Positions 7,338 through 15,108 of a stretch of DNA of 64,000 bases are shown here, piece by piece. Every line of letters starts with the position of its first letter. The first letter of the stretch is position 1. Source of the stretch: Paenibacillus sp. MBLB1832 (GTDB taxonomy: Bacteria; Bacillota; Bacilli; Paenibacillales; NBRC-103111); the NCBI RefSeq assembly GCF_032271945.1, contig NZ_CP130319.1:5721001-5785000 (forward strand). Direction: 5' to 3'. The translations under genes and the position numbers were made by a program. Under the pieces are notes generated by a model that saw only the letters and a list, made by a program, of their open reading frames with translations, did no database searches and was not told where the DNA came from.

Positions 7338-7736
7338 TCAACTTTCCTTCTTTTGTTGCCGAGCAATTTCAGCTCTAATTTTGTCGAATGGGTCTTCCCA
7401 CTGCGGCGGCTTAATCGTTTTGCCCATTTCGTTCTTGTGTACTTTGCCGTCGGGCCATACTTTGGACATGTTCGCATGCTGGACAATATCGAAGATCGGG
7501 CCAGGTTCGACACCCATTTCTACCAATGTGCCTAGCACGAAATAAAGTTCGTCGATCATCGCATCGACTTCATCTTCCAATGTAGCAGCTTCTGCGAATT
7601 CATTCAGCTCTTCTTGCATCCAAGCTAGACGCGCGGCTTTCCGCTGTTCCGATAGGCGCTGAGGCTCAGCGCCTACAGGATGTTCAAAGGTTTCGTGGAA
7701 CTTTTTCACAGCTTCAAAAGCAAGTTTCAATGTCAT
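7338..7736 (-). CDS. MazG-like nucleoside triphosphate pyrophosphohydrolase
   Basis: The 132-residue all-alpha NTP-PPase-like protein (MazG / PRA-PH superfamily) carries the metal-binding helices EELNEFAEA (about residues 41-49) and DEVDAMIDELYFVLG (about 54-68), the E-x-x-E...D/E-x-x-D pattern of the family. It would hydrolyse a nucleotide triphosphate or a phosphoribosyl-ATP-like substrate to the monophosphate and pyrophosphate, a house-cleaning role. It is the first gene of a two-gene unit with the XRE regulator. The C-terminal third (DGKVHKNEMGKTIKPPQWEDPF) is not part of the core motif. The substrate cannot be told from sequence. Confidence 0.82.
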   Translation of the reverse strand: MTLKLAFEAVKKFHETFEHPVGAEPQRLSEQRKAARLAWMQEELNEFAEAATLEDEVDAMIDELYFVLGTLVEMGVEPGPIFDIVQHANMSKVWPDGKVHKNEMGKTIKPPQWEDPFDKIRAEIARQQKKES

Positions 7737-7810
7737 GGTATCAGGTGCTCCCTTGCAATGGTTTGTCTACTATATACCATCCCAAGGGAGAGATGGTCAA
7801 TATCCACGTT

Positions 7811-8320
7811 CTATTTCAAATGACGACCCATAATAAAACGGTCTTTCCAATAACCAGAGTTCAATTGGCTGACAACAACGCCAGAGCTCTTCGTGTTACT
7901 AATGAATTGGCCATTTCCGATGTAAATCCCAACATGGTTGACTCGACCAGGTGTGGATACACTAAACATGATTAAATCACCTTTTTTCAAACCTGCTTTC
8001 GTGGAAACTCGTGTACCCAGCTTCGCTTGCGCGCTGGAACCCCAAGGAATAGAGATCCCGTTCTTGCTAAATACAAGCTGTGTATAAGCAGAGCAATCCA
8101 AAATGAGACGGCTAGTGTCTCGTGTACCGAAACGGTAGGTAACTTTGCCAATATAAGATTTGGCTGTGCGTACAATACTATCTGCACGAGATGTGCTCGT
8201 TGCTGTAGCGGCGGATGCAGCCTGCGGCTGTAACAGCGCTGTGCCTCCCACAAGTAAGGATAAGCTAAGTGCGATTCCTGCGACCGAGCGGCTAAGGCGG
8301 TTCTTTTTCACAATATTCAT
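7811..8320 (-). CDS. Secreted NlpC/P60 peptidoglycan endopeptidase
   Basis: This 169-residue protein has a signal peptide (basic start, hydrophobic residues 13-30, AASA before residue 38) followed directly by one NlpC/P60 domain. The catalytic triad is visible: C76 in LDCSAYTQ, H129 in VNHVGIYIG, and N142 as the third polar residue. It should cleave D-gamma-Glu to diamino acid bonds in cell wall peptides. There is no LysM or SH3 targeting domain, so this is a minimal, single-domain form. GGAGGAAATCAATC precedes the ATG. It is transcribed alone, between the MazG-like unit and the response regulator gene. Confidence 0.92.
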   Translation of the reverse strand: MNIVKKNRLSRSVAGIALSLSLLVGGTALLQPQAASAATATSTSRADSIVRTAKSYIGKVTYRFGTRDTSRLILDCSAYTQLVFSKNGISIPWGSSAQAKLGTRVSTKAGLKKGDLIMFSVSTPGRVNHVGIYIGNGQFISNTKSSGVVVSQLNSGYWKDRFIMGRHLK

Positions 8321-8477
8321 GATTGATTTCCTCCTTCGTCTTGTCCATATGAGGTGCTTGACCTGCTACTACCATAACACAGACCAAATGACCTAATATT
8401 TAACAAGGAAGACGGAATACCGCGCCCTGCCTGCTTTCACCGAGCATTCTGAGAATTCGATGAGAATTGCATGAGCA

Positions 8478-9674
8478 TCAATCTCTTGACAACAATGTAT
8501 CCGGTCTATCACCCGTATGCTCCTGTCTGAACTCAGAAGGTGTGACGCCATACTTCTTCCGAAACACCTGTGAAAAGTGCCGCATATCCTGATACCCGAT
8601 CCGTTCAGCAACGTCAGCCAGCTTCAGCTTGGGGTTCATTAGCAGCTGTTTGGCCTGCTCTAACCGAAGGTGAATGACGAACTCTTTAAAGCCTTGCCCT
8701 GTCTTCTGTTTGAAAAGCTGACTGAAGTACACAGGATTCAAATATACGATGGATGCCACTTTCTCCAGAGAAAGGTCGTCATGGTAATGTGTACGCATAT
8801 ACTGAAGCGCGACCTCAACCGAACGGTCGCTGCCGCTAGCGTGATGCTCGTAGACTTGCGTCGTGGAGGCTTGCCGCATCCGCTGCACTTCCGCGGGGGC
8901 CGATTGGAACTGATCGATGCGCTCGGTGCTCATGATCTGGAAGGGCACCTTCAGATACTTGATCAGATGGCTCCTAAGCTCCTCAACGAGCTGGGCGACA
9001 CTTGTACCTTCAGGCGGCGTAACAAGGCCTAGGAGGCTCTTGCTGTCGTGTACGGTGACGAATCCCTTCCCGTAGCGCTCAATCAACTCTACAAGGACGT
9101 TCTCGATAATGAAATTCTCGAGGAATACGGCCTTATCGGTCTCCATTTTGACCATAATCAAATAAAAATAAGGGTGCTGCTCGACGAACGGACTCATATC
9201 GATACGCCCTGTATCGAGTCCTTGTACCCAGCGCTGGAACACCGCTTCTTGCAGAAACTTGCGGTTCGCCTTCAGCAGCTCCGCCTCTTCGCTCATTTCC
9301 GTATCGTGAGCGATTTCTTCGCTCAGCTTCCTGATCATCTCAATCAGAACTTCTTTGCCGATCGGCTTCAGCAGATAGTCCTTCGCCCCGAGTCGAACTG
9401 CCTCTTGGGCATACGAAAACTCCGAGTACGCGGAAATGACGACCCACTTCACGTGCGGGTGACGGTTTCGCGATACATTCATCATCTCAAGGCCTGTCAT
9501 GCCAGGCATCAAAATGTCCGTCAAGACGATATGAATCGTCTGACTTCGTAGCAAAGCGATCGCCTGCTCCGCATCAGCAGCCAAATGGATGGTATAAGAG
9601 GGAAACCGATTCTGCAGGGTGCGCTGAATCCCTTCCCGAATAATGGTCTCGTCATCCACGATTAGAATATCCAT
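8478..9674 (-). CDS. YesN-type AraC response regulator (importer 1)
   Basis: The 398-residue regulator has an N-terminal receiver domain (DD at 7-8, phosphoacceptor D53 in VLTDILMPG, KDYLLKP switch Lys), a middle region without a clear domain, and a C-terminal AraC double HTH (about 290-390, ending in the conserved FSQVFRKKYGVTPSEFR). It is paired with the histidine kinase just upstream, 5 nt away, and together with importer 1 forms the usual carbohydrate-responsive set. It likely activates transcription of the ABC transporter and possibly the lyase operon. No clear terminator follows the stop codon. Confidence 0.92.
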   Translation of the reverse strand: MDILIVDDETIIREGIQRTLQNRFPSYTIHLAADAEQAIALLRSQTIHIVLTDILMPGMTGLEMMNVSRNRHPHVKWVVISAYSEFSYAQEAVRLGAKDYLLKPIGKEVLIEMIRKLSEEIAHDTEMSEEAELLKANRKFLQEAVFQRWVQGLDTGRIDMSPFVEQHPYFYLIMVKMETDKAVFLENFIIENVLVELIERYGKGFVTVHDSKSLLGLVTPPEGTSVAQLVEELRSHLIKYLKVPFQIMSTERIDQFQSAPAEVQRMRQASTTQVYEHHASGSDRSVEVALQYMRTHYHDDLSLEKVASIVYLNPVYFSQLFKQKTGQGFKEFVIHLRLEQAKQLLMNPKLKLADVAERIGYQDMRHFSQVFRKKYGVTPSEFRQEHTGDRPDTLLSRD

Positions 9675-9679
9675 GTTTG

Positions 9680-11515
9680 TTAACCCCCCCTGCGAGGAAG
9701 CGGCATCGCAACGATGACCGTTGTTCCTACATCTTGTGTACTCTGAATTCGCAATCCGTACGCATCTCCGAACATTAATGCAATCCGGCGATGCACATTG
9801 GTCAGACCAATACCTCTGCGCGTTCGCTTGCCCCCTTCGACTAGCTGAGTTTCCGCGTTGTCTCCTGCCTTGTACGCGTTCAAATCGCCGCTCAAGCGTG
9901 CATCCTCCAGAAGTCTATCCTGCATCTGGCGCAGTAAGTTCGGCTCAATGCCCGCGCCGTTATCGGAGACGATGATATGCAATTCCTGTTCGTGCACCTG
10001 GGCATAAACACTAAGTACTCCTGGCTCACGCAATGGCTCCAGCCCGTATTTCACGGCATTTTCGATGATGGGTTGCAGGGTCATTTTGGGGAGGACCACA
10101 TCCAGCCACTCGGGATCGATCCGAATATCCGTGCGAACCCGGCCTTCCAAGCGGTTCTCAATGATTGTCATGTAATGACGCATCTGATCCAGCTCTTGCT
10201 GCAGCGTCGTCTTGGACGCTTCCTGCCAGTCACTGCTGTAGCGGAACATATGCGACAGAGCCAGGATGACCTTGCCCAGCCGATCGTTCTCGCGCTCATC
10301 GAGCATCCAATAGATCATATCCAAGGTGTTATAGAGGAAATGCGGGTTAACCTGCGACTGCAGCGCTTGCAGCTCCGCATTCTTCTCACTCATGTTGGCG
10401 AGTGTGATGCGCTCGATCAACTCATCCATCCGATTCACCATGCGATTGAAAGAGGATACCAGTGAGTTGATCTCCTCGAACGATTTGACCGTCACGGAGC
10501 CCTTGAAATTCCCCATCTCCACCTGCTTCATCTCGCGGATGAGCAATTTCAGCGGAGACGCGATATTTTGCGAGATGAGACTCGCTAATGCCGTCGACAG
10601 GATGATAAGCACAACGATAACGACGTATAAGTATTCTCGTGTTTTGACGACCTCTGCATTGATATCCTCTTTCGGTGTAAGGCCGAAGACCGTCCAGTCC
10701 GACATCTTGGCATTCGCCGCGACAATCAATTGGTTCGTTCGATCATCAATAACGATCTCATTGCCTTCAGGGCGCGGCAGGCCGCTGAACGTAGGCGTCG
10801 ACGCCTTATCTTCCGCTGGCGTAGCAATCAACCGGTTCTCTCGATCCACAATGTAGACGCGGCTATTCGGACTGATCGTTACGTTCGAAAGTGCATCCAA
10901 GATTGGCCTTGGATTCGTTTCGATGAGCATAACGCCAATCTCCCTATGATCCGTAAGATCGAAAAGCTTCCGACCAAAAACGAATAACGGGTCGCGCTGA
11001 AATTGGTTAATGACGGAGCCCTGCACTAGCCCTAACCAGACCATCTCCCCTGAGGAATCTTGCAGCTTCTTATACCAGTCCGTGGACGAATAGTTCATAT
11101 CAATAACGCTATCGAACCCGCGCTCGTAGTTATAGTTTTTACCTGCATTGGTGATCACATGAATCCCAATAATGTCATCCCGCGAATAATAAATCGCGCC
11201 TAGAATGTTCGTAATCGTCCGTTCATTTAAGATGCTGGCCGTTATATCCGGATTGGTGTCGCGATCCTCGATCAAGCGAAGCATCTCGAAGTTACTATTT
11301 AATGATTTCGTAATACTATCATAACCCTGCAAGAGCAAATCAAATAAACCGACGGTTTGTGAAATGTTTTTTTGCGCTAAATCGGATATCTTTGTATGTA
11401 TAATTTGCGTTGTCTTCTGATAATACAGCACGCTGACGAGCAGCACGAGCACGAGCATGGACGAAATAAATAGCATGAATAACCGATTATGAATGGAATT
11501 AAAGCCTCGTGTCAC
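9680..11515 (-). CDS. YesM-type sensor histidine kinase (importer 1)
   Basis: The product is a 611-residue membrane kinase with a first transmembrane helix near residues 13-33, an extracellular sensor of about 250 residues (dCache-like layout), a second helix near 295, HAMP, then a HisKA_7TM-free His_kinase domain with the YesM signature HFLYNTLDM near 391 and HATPase N box IIENAVKYGLEP and DNGAGI. The start chosen is a GTG at 11515 with AGGGGAGG 9 nt upstream; two ATG codons 6 and 9 nt earlier lie too close to that site. It would sense the transported sugar or its binding protein and phosphorylate the AraC-type regulator encoded next. Confidence 0.9.
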   Translation of the reverse strand: MTRGFNSIHNRLFMLFISSMLVLVLLVSVLYYQKTTQIIHTKISDLAQKNISQTVGLFDLLLQGYDSITKSLNSNFEMLRLIEDRDTNPDITASILNERTITNILGAIYYSRDDIIGIHVITNAGKNYNYERGFDSVIDMNYSSTDWYKKLQDSSGEMVWLGLVQGSVINQFQRDPLFVFGRKLFDLTDHREIGVMLIETNPRPILDALSNVTISPNSRVYIVDRENRLIATPAEDKASTPTFSGLPRPEGNEIVIDDRTNQLIVAANAKMSDWTVFGLTPKEDINAEVVKTREYLYVVIVVLIILSTALASLISQNIASPLKLLIREMKQVEMGNFKGSVTVKSFEEINSLVSSFNRMVNRMDELIERITLANMSEKNAELQALQSQVNPHFLYNTLDMIYWMLDERENDRLGKVILALSHMFRYSSDWQEASKTTLQQELDQMRHYMTIIENRLEGRVRTDIRIDPEWLDVVLPKMTLQPIIENAVKYGLEPLREPGVLSVYAQVHEQELHIIVSDNGAGIEPNLLRQMQDRLLEDARLSGDLNAYKAGDNAETQLVEGGKRTRRGIGLTNVHRRIALMFGDAYGLRIQSTQDVGTTVIVAMPLPRRGG

Positions 11516-11574
11516 GCGCATCATCCTCCCCTTTCGTAGAAAGTACTCGCTATTTTATCACAGCCTGCAAATAA

Positions 11575-11606
11575 AATGAAAAAAGAGAGGGGTGAAGTTA
11601 CCCCTT
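11575..11606 (-). terminator. Terminator or attenuator between importer 1 and its kinase
   Basis: AGGGGT/ACCCCT arms (11588-11593/11600-11605) are followed on the minus strand by CTCTTTTTT. The hairpin overlaps the permease stop codon. It should limit read-through into the kinase-regulator pair. Confidence 0.7.
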
Positions 11607-12479
11607 CACCGCTCCCGCTACCATACCTTTTGTAATTTTGTCCGCTAATAGGAAGTACACCAGAATAACCGGCAATGCGCCTAGTACGAGGAATGCGCCG
11701 ATCGCTCCATAATTCACGGAATATTGACTAACGAAGCTGTTGACCCCGAACGGAAGCGTCTTAAGGCGCTCGGACGAGATGAACGTTGCTGCAAGAATGT
11801 ACTCGTTCCAAATGTTGATGAACGTTAGGATACAAACTGTCATCATTGGAGGAATCGAGATCGGTAGAATGATACCGCTGAAAATTTTGAAAACCCCTGC
11901 CCCGTCAACAACCGCTGACTCCTCAATCTCGGCTGGGATGGATTTCATGAATCCGCTCAAGATAAAGACCGCAATCGGCGTCTGGAACGCAATGTAAGGC
12001 ATAATAATCGAAAGATGCGTGTTCAAGATGTGCATGTTTTTGAAAATAATCATCAGCGGCAGCAAGGTTGCCTGCATGGGAACCATCATCCCGATCAAGA
12101 AAATCACCATAACCAGCTGACCGTATTTCCATTTGAACCTTGTAATCGCAAATGCGGTTAAGGAACTCAAGAACAATACGCATACCATAGTTACCAAAGT
12201 GACGAATAAGGAGTTTTTCAAGTACTGGAAGTAATGACCAGCCTTCGTGGCATCGGTGAAGTTCTTCCATTGAAGCACATGAGGCAAAGAGAAGAATCGA
12301 CCCGAAAGAATCTCTTCATTCGTTTTCAGTGAATAGATAAACAGCCAAAGCAATGGATATACCTGTGTGACCACAAGTAAGGATAGAAAAGCGATGACAA
12401 TAATTTTTAGGATAGAGAAGCTTTTGCGTCTCCGTATGATGGCCGGTTTGGCCGAAGCCGCATCCCTGGCGTTTAGCAT
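11598..12479 (-). CDS. Carbohydrate ABC transporter permease, MalG/AraQ type (importer 1)
   Basis: This 293-residue inner-membrane permease has six predicted helices and the EAA loop near EIEESAVVDGAGVFKIFSGI, which contacts the ATPase subunit. The first 30 residues are hydrophilic and basic. The ATG at 12479 is preferred because AAGGGGAG lies 7 nt upstream, right after the stop of the partner permease. It pairs with the MalF-type permease and the lipoprotein of the same operon for sugar or oligosaccharide uptake. As usual for this family in Paenibacillus, no ATPase gene is linked; a shared MsmX-type ATPase elsewhere is expected. Confidence 0.92.
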   Translation of the reverse strand: MLNARDAASAKPAIIRRRKSFSILKIIVIAFLSLLVVTQVYPLLWLFIYSLKTNEEILSGRFFSLPHVLQWKNFTDATKAGHYFQYLKNSLFVTLVTMVCVLFLSSLTAFAITRFKWKYGQLVMVIFLIGMMVPMQATLLPLMIIFKNMHILNTHLSIIMPYIAFQTPIAVFILSGFMKSIPAEIEESAVVDGAGVFKIFSGIILPISIPPMMTVCILTFINIWNEYILAATFISSERLKTLPFGVNSFVSQYSVNYGAIGAFLVLGALPVILVYFLLADKITKGMVAGAVKG

Positions 12480-12496
12480 GGTGACACTCCCCTTCC

Positions 12497-13387
12497 TCAC
12501 GAAAATTTTCTCTCTAGGCGATTAAATAGTGTGTTAATAATAACCGTTGCCACAAGACACACCACAACCAAGAAGGCTGCAATCGCACTTCCATACCCAT
12601 ATTTCAAGGAAAGGAATGAATTGTTGTACATCAACGTTGAAATCACATCTGTTGCGTGTGCAGGACCGCCGCCTGTCATGACCATAATCATGTCAAACGC
12701 TTGTAGGGATCCAATGAAAGCTAGGACGATCGATATTTTGAAAATCGGAATATTCATAGGGAAAGTAATATACCAGTCGGCTTTCAAGCCTTCTGCTCCA
12801 TCGAGGCGTGCCGCCTCATAAATATCAGCCGGAATATTCTGAATACCGGTGAACTGTATCAATGTGTGATAACCCAAGTACTGCCAAAGGGCCACAAAAT
12901 AGAGGGAATACATAGCAATTTTAGGATCGGTTAGCCACGATCTCGTCCAGCTATGTAAATGAAGCATATCTAAAACTTGGTTAAGCATACCGCCCATTGC
13001 GGCTGGATTATAAATCGTTTTCCATAATTGACCAACGATAACAACAGATAAAATAACAGGTAAAAAATAAGCTGATACGAGAAAGTTCGGTTTTTTAATA
13101 AAACGGTTCAGCAAGATAGCTACACCCAAAGCAATTGGGATTTCAATCATGGAAAATACAGCAAACATCAGTGTGCGTTTAACAGATGGCCAAAATACAG
13201 GATCGTGGAAAAGCATCGTACGGAAATTATCAAGTCCAATGAATTTCGATGTGCCAATCCCGTTCCACTCCAGCAATCCACTATACATGGATACAAGGAT
13301 AGGTACAAACACAAGACCAACATAGATGATCAAACAGGGCAGTACAAACATGGCAATCGTCCACTTGGAGACTCTTAACACATTCAC
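12497..13387 (-). CDS. Carbohydrate ABC transporter permease, MalF/UgpA type (importer 1)
   Basis: The 296-residue permease has six helices and the EAA loop YEAARLDGAEGLKADWYITFP near two-thirds. A GTG at 13387 is chosen as start because AAGGAGG lies 8 nt upstream; longer versions reaching 13405 or 13456 lack a ribosome-binding site. Its stop is followed within 10 nt by the ribosome-binding site of the next permease, so the two are translationally close. It forms the heterodimeric channel of importer 1. Confidence 0.92.
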   Translation of the reverse strand: MNVLRVSKWTIAMFVLPCLIIYVGLVFVPILVSMYSGLLEWNGIGTSKFIGLDNFRTMLFHDPVFWPSVKRTLMFAVFSMIEIPIALGVAILLNRFIKKPNFLVSAYFLPVILSVVIVGQLWKTIYNPAAMGGMLNQVLDMLHLHSWTRSWLTDPKIAMYSLYFVALWQYLGYHTLIQFTGIQNIPADIYEAARLDGAEGLKADWYITFPMNIPIFKISIVLAFIGSLQAFDMIMVMTGGGPAHATDVISTLMYNNSFLSLKYGYGSAIAAFLVVVCLVATVIINTLFNRLERKFS

Positions 13388-13434
13388 TTGGCTCGCCTCC
13401 TTCATGGGGATGGTAATATAACAATGGGAACTTA

Positions 13435-13462
13435 CCTTGAGCACCACAAGCGGCACTCAAGG
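13435..13462 (-). other. Intercistronic hairpin between binding protein and permease genes
   Basis: CCTTGAG/CTCAAGG arms with an inner CC/GG pair form a hairpin without a T run, between the lipoprotein stop and the permease start. Such elements usually stabilise the upstream message and keep binding protein levels above permease levels; that role is inference. Confidence 0.5.
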
Positions 13463-13497
13463 CAAATCCCTATTGGGCTACTACAATGTACTACATC

Positions 13498-14847
13498 TTA
13501 TTTTTTGTTCGTATCGTAAGCCGTTTGGTGCTCTTTCGCTACAGCAGCAGGATCAGCTTTTTGAACGAAGAGGTTTTGAATGCTTGTTAAGTGACCTTGT
13601 GCAGTACCTGGGTTCATTGTGTTATCGAACGCAAGGTCGCCGCCTTTCACTTTCTTGAACAAACCAAGAACGTCCATAGCCATATCAGAGTAACCAGCAG
13701 CTTTGAAGTCGCCGTCAACTTTTTGTGCGATACCAACAGCGCCTTTAACTGCGAAAGCTTCTTTAGGGAAGTTCAACATGAAGTAGTTCAAGAAATCTTT
13801 TGTTTCTTTCAAGTGTTTGCTGTTCGCGGATACGGCGAACGCGGATCCTGGTGCCAACATGAACTCATCTGGGTTACCTTTACCTTTAACTGTTGGGAAT
13901 TGGAATACGCCAACTTTACCGTTAACGGAAGATGTTTCGATACCGCCAGTTGCCCAGCTGCCCATGAAGTACATCGCTGCTTTACCCGTTTTGAACAAGT
14001 TCTCACCAGCGTTGTAATCGAAGGAAGTTGCGCCTTCTTGGAATGCGCCCGCTTGGATCAAGTCTTCGAAGGAGCTAACGGCATCCGTGAATGCAGGATC
14101 AGAGAAATTTTTCTTGCCGTCTACAACGGATTGTAAGAAGCCAGGACCGCCGTTTGTACGAAGCAATACGTTCATGAACAAGAAGGAACCTGTCCAGGAA
14201 TCTTTTTCACCGATGGCCATTGGCTGAATGCCTTTAGCTTTCAACGTTTTCACATCGGCAACCATTTCTTCGAATGTTTTTGGAACATCAGCAATACCAG
14301 CTTGCTTGAACAAGTCTTTGTTGTAGTAAATAACTGCGATGTTGTTACCATCTGGCAATGCGTAAATGTTATTTTTGAATGTATACCAGTTTAAGATACC
14401 TTCTTGGAACGTACCCTTAAGTCCGTTTTGCTCAACCATATCATTCAATGGAGCGAATAGGCCCGCATCAACGAAAGGTTGCATCTGAGCAGCTGGGTTC
14501 ACGACCGTGATGTCTGGAACTTCTTTGGAAGCTGCTTGCGTTTTCAATTTAAGCTTTTGTTGATCCGTGTTCAAGGAATCAAGCTCGATTTTGATGTTCG
14601 GGTTTTTCGTTTGGTAGTCGTTAACAATTTTCTTCAACATACCATTTTTCGGATCCGTTGGGTCTGGATATATGTTTTGGAATGTAATCGTGATGTTTTC
14701 TTTCTTCTCAGCCGCTGGTGTTGTTGTTGCTGCTGCACCGCCGCTTGGTGTTGTTGTGCTTTTGCTATCCGAATTAGTACCACATGCTGTTAAGCTAACA
14801 GCAAGCGCGCCCGCTGCGATAACTTGAAGTGTTTTGAATTTTTTCAC
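13498..14847 (-). CDS. Extracellular sugar-binding lipoprotein (importer 1)
   Basis: This 449-residue solute-binding protein has a lipoprotein signal ending in LTAC (Cys22), a low-complexity Ser/Thr/Ala linker (about 25-47), and a family 1 extracellular binding fold. Typical stretches include DITVVNPAAQMQPFVDAGLFAPL, YALPDGNNIAVIYYNKDLFKQAG, FKTGKAAMYFMGSWATG and FAVSANSKHLKETKDFLNY. It captures a carbohydrate ligand and hands it to the two permeases downstream. It is the first gene of the importer 1 operon. The ligand is unknown; the neighbouring lyases suggest oligosaccharides from an acidic polysaccharide. Confidence 0.93.
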   Translation of the reverse strand: MKKFKTLQVIAAGALAVSLTACGTNSDSKSTTTPSGGAAATTTPAAEKKENITITFQNIYPDPTDPKNGMLKKIVNDYQTKNPNIKIELDSLNTDQQKLKLKTQAASKEVPDITVVNPAAQMQPFVDAGLFAPLNDMVEQNGLKGTFQEGILNWYTFKNNIYALPDGNNIAVIYYNKDLFKQAGIADVPKTFEEMVADVKTLKAKGIQPMAIGEKDSWTGSFLFMNVLLRTNGGPGFLQSVVDGKKNFSDPAFTDAVSSFEDLIQAGAFQEGATSFDYNAGENLFKTGKAAMYFMGSWATGGIETSSVNGKVGVFQFPTVKGKGNPDEFMLAPGSAFAVSANSKHLKETKDFLNYFMLNFPKEAFAVKGAVGIAQKVDGDFKAAGYSDMAMDVLGLFKKVKGGDLAFDNTMNPGTAQGHLTSIQNLFVQKADPAAVAKEHQTAYDTNKK

Positions 14848-14906
14848 TTGTGAATCCCCCTCGTTTTGAGTGATTGTTGTCTTTATGCTCTTATTATGCC
14901 GTTAAA

Positions 14907-14943
14907 ATGATACCCCTTACAATGCGTGAACTTTAGGTATCAT
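14907..14943. promoter_or_regulatory. Inverted repeat upstream of importer 1
   Basis: Perfect 8-bp arms ATGATACC and GGTATCAT are separated by 21 nt, about 60 nt before the binding protein start. It could be an operator or a promoter-proximal hairpin. No regulator is assigned. Confidence 0.4.
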
Positions 14944-15044
14944 GTTTGATTTCTATAGGTGTTCATCTTGATTTCTTCACCTACTTAGGTTTCCCGACGG
15001 GGTGTTTTACTATGAAATCGGCTGAATTGACTTGTGAAAAAAGG

Positions 15045-15088
15045 AAAAAGCGACCCCCCATCTGACACGCAGAAAGAGATCGCTTTTT
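15045..15088 (-). terminator. Terminator after the lyase operon
   Basis: AAAAAGCGA/TCGCTTTTT arms (15045-15053/15080-15088) bracket a 26-nt loop; the minus strand ends in a T run. It lies 20 nt after the stop of the second lyase gene and before importer 1, so it separates the two units. The symmetry would allow it to work in both directions. Confidence 0.75.
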
Positions 15089-15108
15089 TTACATATTAGA
15101 GGAAGAAA

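Noticed and set aside
8321-8477. Terminator after the response regulator of importer 1
   Set aside because: Short inverted words are present, but no stem followed by a T run could be found.
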